Source: an uncultured Selenomonadales bacterium
GTDB taxonomy: Bacteria > Bacillota > Negativicutes > Selenomonadales > Selenomonadaceae
Length of the DNA: 16,291 bases
Direction: 5' to 3'
Assembly (NCBI GenBank): GCA_937901445.1
Contig: CALDHY010000098.1
Location: 1-16,291 of the forward strand
In this document: positions 6,641 to 14,298 of the stretch, one piece after another
Layout: each line of letters starts with the position of its first letter
Numbering within the stretch: position 1 is the stretch's first letter
The notes under the pieces: generated by a model
The model's input: only the letters and a program-made list of their open reading frames with translations
What the model was told of the DNA's origin: nothing
Database searches by the model: none
Translations under genes and position numbers: made by a program

Positions 6641-9493
6641 TCATCTGCCCCCGTCAAAAAAAGTTTCCAGCGCGGTATCTTCAAAGCTGTAATATTTCGG
6701 CTCTTGCGTCAAGCTGTAACGCGCGCCGGTACTTTGAACTTTCACGCAGTAAACGTAAAAGCCATAACCATTTTTTGAAGGAACGGCGAACATTGCGTAA
6801 ACGCTCTCAAGATTTTCTTTTTTCAAATCAATATCCAGCAACTTATCGGCGACGTACTTGCCAATTTCGCCGCTGTCATCATTCGCCCGCCGCGCAATAT
6901 CATTTTTAATTTCGGGCGTCGTGATTTTACTTTCGCGCCCTTTTTCAATTTCAAAATCCAACGTGTTTTGTTTCTTGCCGTTTTGCGAAATGACAATATA
7001 TCGAATAAGCCGCGCCTCTGAAGAAATTATATCTACCGCCGGTTTAATTTTATCTTCGCCGCGCTTAAGCATGTAAACTTCAATCTGCCCGTCAACATTG
7101 ACTTTGCAAACGTCATAAATTAAATTGGGCGTCTCCATTGTTATACGCGGTTTAATTTCGCCGTATTCGGTGTCGCGCATGTAGTAAATACTGCCGTTGA
7201 TGCAGGCAAGTTTTAACTCGATACTTGCGGGCGAATCTTTTTTATCGTCGCCGTAGCGCAGATATTTTCCGGGAATAAATTCTTTCAGCAATTCGTTAAA
7301 GAGCGTAATTTTGCAAGACTGCCCGGAAAGTTTGTAGTGATTATATTTCAAAAGTTCCTGTTCGTCGTTGGTTGTATCGTAGTATTCAAGCACATTTTTT
7401 AAAAGTGAATAAATATCCGCGTACAAAAGGCGGTGAATTTCGTTATTGGTAATTTCAATCCCGCTCATTGGATTCATAACTTTTTCAAGGACGCCGTCAG
7501 CCGTTTTTTTGACGTACAGATAATATTTATTGTCGTCGGGAATACCAATTTTTCTGTCTTCAGCGTTTGAAAAGTTGACTGAAACAAAATCCATATTGGC
7601 GCGGTAGAATTGAATTTTGTAGGCTTCCGCCATTTGCCAAAGGTAATAAAAATTTCGCTTGAGTTGACTTTTTTTCTTGATTAAATTTTCAGCGGCAAAT
7701 TTCGTCGGTACAAATTTTTCTGCCGCCTCATATTGCGCATCGAATTTTTCATAGCAAAGTTTCCTGTCATCTTTCGGCGGCGTATTTTCATAGTGGTTTT
7801 TGTCAATTTTGTACAGGATTTTATTTTCATCGTCAATTAAATCTTGTACAGGCTTTTCAGCTTCACCTTGTAATTTTTGCGCCAATTTAATTTTCAGCAG
7901 TTGTAAAATTCTAAAAGTAACGTTGTTGCCGCCAAAATTTGAATCGCCGTTTTCAAAGCGCGTAACGATATTTAATTTTTTGCTGTAGCCGGAAGTATCA
8001 ACGGTGTATTCGCAACTTGCCAAATCTGTTGTGCCGCCGCCGCAGTCAATGATAAAAATTTTTTGATTCTGTCCGGCTTTATTCTTTTTCATTTGCTCGG
8101 TAATGTGGTTGTAAATAATTGCAATTCCTTCATCAATGGCAATTCCCGCCTCAATGACGCTGCGCCCGTCTTTGCCAAACATTTTTGACATTTCGGAAAT
8201 AAAACTGTCTTTGAGCTTTACCGGCGCGTTGAAGTGCAACTTTAAAAATTTGCGCTCGAAATATTGTTCAGCCAAATTTAAAACGTGTTCGATATAAGCT
8301 TGAATAATTTCCCTGTGCGAAATTTCAGTTTTGCGCCCTTTTTCGTCGGTTACACTTTCAACATCGTTAAGGTTGTTAATCCAGCGTTTAATTTCATAGA
8401 AAACGGAGGCTTCAGGGTTATAGTCTTTGTCGATAACGCGCCTCAACGCCTCGTAGCCGAAAAGGTATTTAACTTTTTTGCCGTTAAAAGATTCAACGTA
8501 AACAACAGTTGGAAGGGTTTTTCTTTTTTGCGGAGTATCGCCGGTTTCGTCCAAAAATTCAACAACTTCAGGCTCATTGACTGCAGGATTTTTAACGCCG
8601 TAAGTGCCGACCGTTGTATTACTTGTGCCAAAATCTATGCAAAGAGTTGCACGCGCCCTTTCAAGGTGTTTCAAGTCAATTTGACTTTCGACAAGGTAGA
8701 CTTCGCCGCCGTAAAGTTTGCCGCCGTCAAAAAAAGCCTGCGCGACTTGCGGGAAGATTACAATGTAAAAACTGTTTTGTTCGCCGAAAATTTTGTAGTC
8801 AATATTTTTAGTCTGTAACAGAATATGAGTTTTGCCTTCGTGAAGTTGCAATGTACCGACTGCCGCTATTTCGCAAGGTGTATCTTTCGTGATTATCGCC
8901 GCCGCGCCGTAATATATCGGCAAAGTTTTTGGTACGACCATATAAAATTCATTCAGCAACGTAACCGGCATTTGCTCGGTAAGTTCAAATTGTGTTACGT
9001 CAATATCTTCACGAACCTTAAAATTGCAGCCGTCCAAAATTCTTTGCATTGAATCTAAATCAAGTTCCAAAATTTTTACCGACGGCGGCGGCGTTTCAAC
9101 TTTTGGCGGTGGAGGCGGCGGCGCAGTTTCTGCGGCAGAATTATTTTCGACAAATTCAAATACGCCGGATAAAATTACAGGGATATGATTTTTGCCGCAA
9201 TGTTTTAAAGCCTTATCATTGAACGAAATATTTTTATCGTCAAAGCACGCCGTTAAAAGTTCCTTAACTTTAGCGTTTTGAGTTTTTGGATCCAAAATAA
9301 ATTTTTCAAGCGCGGCGAAATTTTCCAACGCCGTAAACGCCGCCAAATCATCTTCCTCAAAAATATTTTCAGTGGCGTAACTTTTTAAATCTGCGATAGT
9401 CAAACTGATTTTCGCCGCCGGAATTTCGCCAAAAATTTCCTTGAGAAAATCTTCAACAGCAATATTTTTACCCTTGTAATTTATTTTGTCCAT
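6641..9493 (-). CDS. Large Hsp70-like ATPase with long N-terminal extension
   Basis: A 950-residue protein with an Hsp70/actin-type ATPase domain in its middle. Phosphate-1 loop CIDFGTSNTTVG is at about 285-296, Lys369 in FYEIKRWINN aligns with the catalytic lysine of DnaK, Glu455 in IDEGIAIIY with its catalytic glutamate, phosphate-2 IIDCGGGTTD is at about 481-490, and the adenosine motif KLSGQSCK near 721-728. Between the last two lies an unusually long insert rich in lysine and tyrosine. Residues 1-120 are helical, then a proline run (six consecutive P) leads to a strand-rich module (140-280). The C-terminus (about 780-950) is not a normal substrate-binding domain. The start at 9493 is chosen because AAGGAGAG lies 6 bases upstream; an ATG six codons earlier (9511) has no such site. 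The LSGQxSK motif recalls SrfB-type Hsp70-like proteins, which is a weak hint. Confidence 0.85.
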   Translation of the reverse strand: MDKINYKGKNIAVEDFLKEIFGEIPAAKISLTIADLKSYATENIFEEDDLAAFTALENFAALEKFILDPKTQNAKVKELLTACFDDKNISFNDKALKHCGKNHIPVILSGVFEFVENNSAAETAPPPPPPKVETPPPSVKILELDLDSMQRILDGCNFKVREDIDVTQFELTEQMPVTLLNEFYMVVPKTLPIYYGAAAIITKDTPCEIAAVGTLQLHEGKTHILLQTKNIDYKIFGEQNSFYIVIFPQVAQAFFDGGKLYGGEVYLVESQIDLKHLERARATLCIDFGTSNTTVGTYGVKNPAVNEPEVVEFLDETGDTPQKRKTLPTVVYVESFNGKKVKYLFGYEALRRVIDKDYNPEASVFYEIKRWINNLNDVESVTDEKGRKTEISHREIIQAYIEHVLNLAEQYFERKFLKLHFNAPVKLKDSFISEMSKMFGKDGRSVIEAGIAIDEGIAIIYNHITEQMKKNKAGQNQKIFIIDCGGGTTDLASCEYTVDTSGYSKKLNIVTRFENGDSNFGGNNVTFRILQLLKIKLAQKLQGEAEKPVQDLIDDENKILYKIDKNHYENTPPKDDRKLCYEKFDAQYEAAEKFVPTKFAAENLIKKKSQLKRNFYYLWQMAEAYKIQFYRANMDFVSVNFSNAEDRKIGIPDDNKYYLYVKKTADGVLEKVMNPMSGIEITNNEIHRLLYADIYSLLKNVLEYYDTTNDEQELLKYNHYKLSGQSCKITLFNELLKEFIPGKYLRYGDDKKDSPASIELKLACINGSIYYMRDTEYGEIKPRITMETPNLIYDVCKVNVDGQIEVYMLKRGEDKIKPAVDIISSEARLIRYIVISQNGKKQNTLDFEIEKGRESKITTPEIKNDIARRANDDSGEIGKYVADKLLDIDLKKENLESVYAMFAVPSKNGYGFYVYCVKVQSTGARYSLTQEPKYYSFEDTALETFFDGGR

Positions 9494-9499
9494 TAAATT

Positions 9500-9507
9500 C
9501 TCTCCTT
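9500..9507 (-). promoter_or_regulatory. Ribosome binding site deciding the start of the large Hsp70-like gene
   Basis: AAGGAGAG on the minus strand ends six bases before the ATG at 9493. It lies inside the six extra codons of the longer reading frame beginning at 9511, which argues that those codons are leader rather than coding. Confidence 0.7.
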
Positions 9508-9514
9508 CCATTAT

Positions 9515-9613
9515 AGGGATTAAGGATTAAGGGCTAAGGACTAAGGGCTGTGGAAAATTGAAAATCCCTAGTCTTTAGCCTTTAGTCTTTGGGCTTTAAC
9601 TCCCCTAGTCTTT
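9515..9613. repeat. Two opposed heptamer arrays forming an imperfect hairpin
   Basis: Left array: five exact 7-bp steps at 9515-9549 (agggatt, aaggatt, aagggct, aaggact, aagggct). Right array: agtcttt, agccttt, agtcttt, gggcttt at 9570-9597 and one more agtcttt at 9607-9613. The right units are near-complements of the left ones, so the transcript can fold into a long imperfect stem with a loop around 9550-9565. The array fills the 118-bp gap between the Hsp70-VWA gene, whose stop lies in the last unit, and the start of the large Hsp70-like gene. No T-run follows, so it is not a standard terminator; it may tune expression or RNA stability inside the operon, or be a dispersed genomic repeat. 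Confidence 0.85.
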
Positions 9614-11666
9614 ATTCACCGGTTTCTAAAATAGCCAAAAGTGCCGTTTCAAAAGTTTTTTGTAATTTTGACATATCATCAATTTTGTAAGCGTCATTTG
9701 TACTGGAAACTTTTTTAATAAAATTTTCGCCGATACCGGGACCCGCGCCAATAGTAACAATGCGAATATTTGCGCGTTTCATTTTGTCGGCGTATTCCAA
9801 AACTAAATTTTCATCGAAAGGCAAGCCGTCTGTAACGATTATTACAACTTTTTTGTTTGGGCTTGAATTTAAATCTTCGTCGGCGTATTGCAGGGCGTCA
9901 ACTAAATTTGTGCCGCCGTAAGCGTCAACGTCTTTCAACGCGGTTTTCAGCTGATTAACATTTTGCGTCAAAGGTACAAGCCGCCTGACGTATGAATCAA
10001 AAGTTATAAATCCCATTTTGTGCGCGCCGAAATCAATCATATCAGTAAAAAGAATTTCGCAGGCGCGTTTAGCCTCATTAATTGCCGTGCCCTGCATACT
10101 GCTGGAAGTATCCAAAAGTAACATAAAATCTATTGACGCTTGAAATTTTTTCCGCGCGGGCTTTTCGCCCTTTTTAATTTCGACAAAATTTCTGACGCCG
10201 CTATTTTCGTCCTGCGCCGTAACAAAAACCGTACCGCTTTTATCGTAGCTGAAAGTTACTTTGATTTTTGGGACGCCCGCCGGAGCCGAAGGAATATTTT
10301 GAAGTGAAACATCGCCGTAATATTCGTGAACGTCAATTTCTTCAACATCTTCAGAATCGCCCGCCGCCTCATAAATAAAAATTGGTACGGTAGTTTGATT
10401 GTTTTGAACGGTTGTATAAACTTTTGAAAATTCGCAGGGGTAAACTTCGCCCTTGTTTAAAATTTTTGACAGAATCATTTTCTTTCTATCCGGCGAAAGT
10501 ACTTCAACGCCGAGCGAATGTGACAAAATATCTTGAGGGCGAATTTCTAAGCCGCCGTTAATTGATTCTGCAACAAGGCAAGCTCCAACTGCAACAAGTG
10601 TATCAAGTTCAAGCTGTGAATCAGGCTTTTTGCCAAAAATTTTTTCGACTTCAGATTTTATTTTGGGAATGTAGCAACTGCCGCCTGCAAGAATTATTGT
10701 TTCAATTTCGCTAAGTTTAAATTTGCCGCTTGTTTCAATAAATCTTTTGATACGTGAAATAATTTTGTCGAAGAGCGGCGCGCAGATATTCTCAAAAATT
10801 TCCCGCGTCAATTCAACTTTAAAATCATAATTCTTGCCGTTGTAGTAAAAAAGGTTGACAATATCAACTTTTACGGTTTCGGCACTGCTTAAATCAATTT
10901 TGGCGTTTTCGGCGGCTTCACGTACGCGCCCCGTCATTGAATAATATTCGTTGTATTTGAGCCCGGACGTTTCCGCGTTTGAAAGATTTAAGCCCAAATC
11001 ATCTTGAATAATTCCAATAAAATAATTATAAAGTGCCGTGTCGAAGTCATCGCCGCCAAGTTTCCTGTCGCCGTCAACGTCAATAGCGCGGTAAGTATGA
11101 GAATTTTGGTCGGCTTGTAAAACGCTTATATCGAAAGTGCCGCCGCCCAAATCTACGACAAAAATTTTTTCGTCAAGTTCAAGTTCACGAACAGCCGCAA
11201 CCGCCGCCGCCATTGGCTCGGTTATAATTTGAATGACTTCCAAGCCCGCCGCTTCGCCGGCTTTTTTGGTTTCGTCCTTTTGGTTGCCGGTAAAATACGC
11301 GGGAACTGTGATAACGGCGTTAATTTTAGTTTCCGGCGTGCATTTAAATTTTTTAACAATCTGCCGCTTAACTTCTTTTAAAATTTCGGTTGCAACTTCA
11401 GTAGGTGTAAAAGTTTTGCCGCCGACCGTCCAAGTTTTTTTTGCGTCCGCCATATAGGTTTTTGACGAACGAATAACATTGCGCGGATCCAGTACAAACA
11501 TTTTCTTTGCAGATTTGCCGACGACAATATTTCCGGCTTCAACCGCCAAAACTGAAGGCAACATTTTATTTCCGCTGAAACGAATGAAATTTGGCTTACT
11601 GTCTTTGAAGTAACAGGCAAGCGTATTCGTTGTGCCCAAGTCAATTCCTACAAAAATTTCGCTCAT
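9612..11666 (-). CDS. Hsp70 (DnaK-like) chaperone fused to a C-terminal VWA domain
   Basis: A 684-residue protein. Residues 1-370 are a well-conserved Hsp70 ATPase domain: phosphate-1 VGIDLGTTNT (6-15), Lys69, Glu150 in ITEPMAAAVA, phosphate-2 VVDLGGGTFDIS (170-181), and adenosine motif ILAGGSCYIP (325-334). Residues 375-505 are a beta substrate-binding domain, with NIPSAPAGVPKIKVTFSYD and FVTAQDENSG very close to DnaK. The alpha-helical lid that should follow is missing; instead residues 510-684 form a von Willebrand factor A domain with an intact metal site: Asp519/Ser521/Ser523 (DTSSS), Thr586 in GGTN, Asp613 in VTDG. It probably binds ATP and unfolded segments, and uses the VWA domain to contact a partner through a divalent metal. 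AAGGA upstream supports the ATG; the gap to the coiled-coil gene is 13 bases. It is not the housekeeping DnaK. Confidence 0.93.
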   Translation of the reverse strand: MSEIFVGIDLGTTNTLACYFKDSKPNFIRFSGNKMLPSVLAVEAGNIVVGKSAKKMFVLDPRNVIRSSKTYMADAKKTWTVGGKTFTPTEVATEILKEVKRQIVKKFKCTPETKINAVITVPAYFTGNQKDETKKAGEAAGLEVIQIITEPMAAAVAAVRELELDEKIFVVDLGGGTFDISVLQADQNSHTYRAIDVDGDRKLGGDDFDTALYNYFIGIIQDDLGLNLSNAETSGLKYNEYYSMTGRVREAAENAKIDLSSAETVKVDIVNLFYYNGKNYDFKVELTREIFENICAPLFDKIISRIKRFIETSGKFKLSEIETIILAGGSCYIPKIKSEVEKIFGKKPDSQLELDTLVAVGACLVAESINGGLEIRPQDILSHSLGVEVLSPDRKKMILSKILNKGEVYPCEFSKVYTTVQNNQTTVPIFIYEAAGDSEDVEEIDVHEYYGDVSLQNIPSAPAGVPKIKVTFSYDKSGTVFVTAQDENSGVRNFVEIKKGEKPARKKFQASIDFMLLLDTSSSMQGTAINEAKRACEILFTDMIDFGAHKMGFITFDSYVRRLVPLTQNVNQLKTALKDVDAYGGTNLVDALQYADEDLNSSPNKKVVIIVTDGLPFDENLVLEYADKMKRANIRIVTIGAGPGIGENFIKKVSSTNDAYKIDDMSKLQKTFETALLAILETGE

Positions 11667-11679
11667 TCAAATTTTCCTT

Positions 11680-12597
11680 TCAATTATTATTTTCGGCGGG
11701 CGAATTTCCCTCAAGTTGCCCCTGTAAATTTTCGGCGCGGTTTTTCCAATAATCCCTGTCAGCTTCGAGTTGTTGAATTTTTTCAGTGTCATTATTTGCG
11801 GCTTGATTTTCTTCAAGTTGTTTAATCCTTGTCAATAATTCTTGTATTTTGGCGTCAAAACTTTCAGCCGGTACGCTTGATTCAAGTTGCCGTTGCAACT
11901 TTTGATTTTCATCCTCAAGTTGTTTAATTTTTTCGGCGTCAGAATTTTCAGCAGGTACGCTTGATTCAAGTTGCCCCTTTAAATTTTCAATTTGAGCTTG
12001 CAACTTTTGAATTTCATCTTCAAGTTGTTTAATTTTTTCGGCGTCATTATTGGCGGCTTGATTTGCCTCAAGTTCATTAATTCTTGACTGCAATTCGGTT
12101 TTTTCGACGTCAAAACTTTCAGCGGCTTCTTGAAGTTTTTGATAGTTTGAAAGTTTATCTTCGACAGAATTTTTATAGGCGTCAAATTCGGCGCGTTCAG
12201 AATCAAGGGCGGCGCGGTCGTCTTTTAATTTTGTTTCGGCTTTTTGAAGTTCATCTGCGCGAGTGTCGAGATTAACGCGGCGGGCGTTTAAAATTTTTTT
12301 CATATCTTCAAGTTGGTGCGTCAGCTGAAGGTTGTAGTTGCCGTATTCTTCCAAATGACTTTTAAAGTCTTTGCTCAAATTGTCAAAATTCCGTTCAAGC
12401 GCGGAAATTTTTTCATCTTTAGCGCGGAGTTTTTCTTCATAACTGTTTTTTAAATTCGCAAGTTCGGAATCTTTTTCGGCGTTCAAATTTTGCGCCGCCT
12501 GCATTTCGGCGTAGTAATAATTGGCGAATTGGTAAATATGATTCAACACGCCGCGTAAATCTTCAAAGGCTTGTTTTTCGTCAAAATTCGTATCCAA
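11680..12597 (-). CDS. Coiled-coil protein with internal repeats
   Basis: A 305-residue protein, probably cytoplasmic, almost entirely charged helix with heptad spacing from about residue 35 to 295. The first 35 residues (aromatic-rich, IYQFANYYYAEM) may be a separate interaction head. The C-terminal half is built from duplicated units: NQAANNDAEKIKQLE (about 179-193) recurs as NQAANNDTEKIQQLE (264-278), and LESSVPAE occurs twice. The start is TTG, with AGGAGG seven bases upstream, overlapping the stop of the 56-residue gene. Standing between two Hsp70 genes, it is a candidate structural partner or a nucleotide-exchange/adaptor factor like GrpE, which is also coiled-coil, but no GrpE motif is recognisable. 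No function is claimed. Confidence 0.85.
   Translation of the reverse strand: MDTNFDEKQAFEDLRGVLNHIYQFANYYYAEMQAAQNLNAEKDSELANLKNSYEEKLRAKDEKISALERNFDNLSKDFKSHLEEYGNYNLQLTHQLEDMKKILNARRVNLDTRADELQKAETKLKDDRAALDSERAEFDAYKNSVEDKLSNYQKLQEAAESFDVEKTELQSRINELEANQAANNDAEKIKQLEDEIQKLQAQIENLKGQLESSVPAENSDAEKIKQLEDENQKLQRQLESSVPAESFDAKIQELLTRIKQLEENQAANNDTEKIQQLEADRDYWKNRAENLQGQLEGNSPAENNN
11896..12046. repeat. Direct repeat inside the coiled-coil gene, 46 bp at 105-bp offset
   Basis: A 46-bp segment at 11896-11941 recurs at 12001-12046 with only a few differences. The offset of 105 bases equals 35 codons, or five heptads, so the duplication keeps the coiled-coil register. A second related pair lies at about 11787-11820 and 12040-12075. 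The high identity at DNA level points to recent duplication or ongoing recombination. Confidence 0.85.
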
Positions 12598-12604
12598 AAT
12601 TTTA

Positions 12605-12610
12605 CCTCCT
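12605..12610 (-). promoter_or_regulatory. Ribosome binding site of the coiled-coil gene, overlapping the upstream stop
   Basis: AGGAGG on the minus strand shares its first base with the TGA stop of the 56-residue gene and lies seven bases before the TTG at 12597. It fixes the non-ATG start and suggests translational coupling. Confidence 0.8.
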
Positions 12611-12780
12611 CAATCTTTGCACTTGTTCAAAATTCCCTTCAGTTCGTCGCGCAGATTTTCATAGCGGCGGCTGGAGTTTTCCAATTTTTTATCTTTATCG
12701 TTGGCGGCGTCTTGCAGTACCGACAAAATTTTTCCGCCGTAATTAAAAAGTTCGTCAAGATTTTCTTTGCTGTAGTCCAT
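12610..12780 (-). CDS. Small charged helical protein, 56 residues
   Basis: A short frame from the ATG at 12780 to TGA at 12612-12610 encodes 56 residues: MDYSKENLDELFNYGGKILS, then a charged helical part with DKDKKLENSSRRYENL and an end in NKCKD. It is easy to miss because of its size. Evidence that it is real: AAGGTGG about 9 bases upstream, a start 3 bases after the stop of the 504-residue Hsp70 gene, and a stop that overlaps the ribosome binding site of the next gene. It therefore fills exactly the space between two coding regions. No family is recognised; it is predicted to be one or two amphipathic helices and could be a small partner of the neighbouring Hsp70 or coiled-coil protein. Confidence 0.78.
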   Translation of the reverse strand: MDYSKENLDELFNYGGKILSVLQDAANDKDKKLENSSRRYENLRDELKGILNKCKD

Positions 12781-12783
12781 AAA

Positions 12784-14298
12784 TCAGCCCACCTTTACAA
12801 TTTTTTCTTCGATAAGTTTTGGCGCGTCGCTGTCAGCTTGCAGTTCAAAAAATTTCATAACAATCTGCCCCGCGCCGTCGGTTTTCAAATTAAACAAAAT
12901 CGCATCCTTGACGCCGTAAAGATTTTTATCAAGTTCAACGTCGCCAATGTAAATGACGTCCTCATTTTCAAGCGGCAATTCAAATTCGTTGCTGAAACTT
13001 TGATACACTGCAACGCGCCAATTATTTTTGTCAAGTTCAGAAATTAACAGCGGCTTCAACGGCGTAGTAAAACCGCTAATTTCATTGCGCTTAATGTAGC
13101 GGGTAAAAATTTCGTTTTGGGCAAGCCCGATGCTGTAGGGGATAACATTTTGAATCGTAACGCCGGAATTTTCTTTTTCAAGCGTGTAACGATATTTCGC
13201 CGCGCCGCGTGCCACGCCCATATAAATTTCTTCCGGCTCAAAATCAAAATCTTCAAAGTCAAAAATTTCCGCGCCAAAATAATCTGTCAGCATTTCCATA
13301 AAATAACCGATTATCGAAGTGCCGCCGAAAGGTTTTACCGCCGTAACTTCGCCCTTGTCAATTTCGGCATCGTCCAAAAGTTCATCCAGCAACGCAATAA
13401 TTCTTTCCTTGATTTTAATTTTTTCCAGAATTGAAATAATTTCGGCGCGCGTCAATTCAAATTCATGAAGGTTGCCGCGTTTGTCATTTAAAAAATCTTT
13501 TGCAGAATCTTCATCTTCAATAAAAATATTTTCTTTAATAATTTCAATCGTATTCAAAATTTCAATTTTTGGCGTGCCGCTGTCCAAAATTTCTTGAACG
13601 TCAGCCGCGTACTTCACATTGATAATATTTTCAAAAATCGCCTTGTCAATATCAAGCCCGCCGAACTTTAAGCCCGCCGCCGCAATTTCAGTAAAATTCA
13701 TTTCGTCGCCGTCAATTTCAATCCTAAACAAACTTAAATCAAGCGTGGAGCCGCCAAAATCGAAAATTAAAATCGTCTGCTCGTCCGCGTCAAAAAAATC
13801 TTCAATCGAAAACATAGCGGCGAAAGGCTCGGTTATAATCGTATTCACGGGGACGCCTGCGCGAAGGGCGGCTTGCTTTATAGAATTTTTTTGCACTTCA
13901 GAAAATGAAACAGGCGCGGTTATCGTTACGTCAAAATCTTCATTCTTGGAAAATTTTTCAGTGATTGTTTGCCACAGCCACGCAAAAATATTTTCAACGG
14001 CTTCAACGGCGGTTACTTCCCGCTCCAAACTTTTTATAAATTTGCGCCAATCTTTTTTTGAAAGTTTCGGCTTAATCTGCCAAATTTTATTTTCAAAGTC
14101 AACGCTGTTTCTTGCGCCCTTGCCGACTTTTCTTTCAATTTTATCTTTAACTTTGTCATACAAAATGACATTGGGTATAAAATTGCCGTCAACTTGATTT
14201 TTGTTAAGTTTAATATCTTTCGGCTTGCCGTTTTCCGGAACTTGTGCGGCTTTTATATTGCACGCGCCAAAATCTATTCCGATATAAATTTTACTCAT
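12784..14298 (-). CDS. Lidless Hsp70-family ATPase with altered nucleotide loops
   Basis: A 504-residue Hsp70-type protein. Phosphate-1 is YIGIDFGACNIKAA (5-18), with Ala-Cys where DnaK has Thr-Thr. The catalytic lysine may be Lys76 in IWQIKPKL. ITEPFAAMF (155-163) holds the conserved glutamate (Glu157). Phosphate-2 is FDFGGSTLDLSL (179-190), with Ser for the third Gly. The adenosine motif is PFGGTSIIG (323-331). The remaining 125 residues (380-504) match only a reduced beta substrate-binding region, and the helical lid is absent. ATP binding seems likely; hydrolysis rate or specificity may be changed by the loop substitutions. The ATG overlaps the TGA of the preceding gene by 4 bases. It is distinct from the other two Hsp70 proteins of this set and not a housekeeping DnaK. 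Confidence 0.9.
   Translation of the reverse strand: MSKIYIGIDFGACNIKAAQVPENGKPKDIKLNKNQVDGNFIPNVILYDKVKDKIERKVGKGARNSVDFENKIWQIKPKLSKKDWRKFIKSLEREVTAVEAVENIFAWLWQTITEKFSKNEDFDVTITAPVSFSEVQKNSIKQAALRAGVPVNTIITEPFAAMFSIEDFFDADEQTILIFDFGGSTLDLSLFRIEIDGDEMNFTEIAAAGLKFGGLDIDKAIFENIINVKYAADVQEILDSGTPKIEILNTIEIIKENIFIEDEDSAKDFLNDKRGNLHEFELTRAEIISILEKIKIKERIIALLDELLDDAEIDKGEVTAVKPFGGTSIIGYFMEMLTDYFGAEIFDFEDFDFEPEEIYMGVARGAAKYRYTLEKENSGVTIQNVIPYSIGLAQNEIFTRYIKRNEISGFTTPLKPLLISELDKNNWRVAVYQSFSNEFELPLENEDVIYIGDVELDKNLYGVKDAILFNLKTDGAGQIVMKFFELQADSDAPKLIEEKIVKVG

Noticed and set aside
8285..8818. Plus-strand open frame of 177 codons opposite the large Hsp70-like gene
   Set aside because: It mirrors the coding frame of a strongly supported minus-strand gene and has no ribosome binding site or recognisable domain.
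9509..9514. TATAAT on the minus strand just before the large Hsp70-like gene as a promoter
   Set aside because: No convincing -35 hexamer at 16-18 bases, and transcription would begin at or within the ribosome binding site. The hexamer mostly coincides with the upstream ATG and repeat edge.
9515..9613. CRISPR array
   Set aside because: The 7-bp units are contiguous with no spacers, and no cas genes are present.
9515..9613. Rho-independent terminator
   Set aside because: The stem is long and imperfect, with no T-run on the transcribed side and a further operon gene directly downstream.
9612..11666. Housekeeping dnaK
   Set aside because: The lid is replaced by a VWA domain, and no grpE or dnaJ gene is adjacent.
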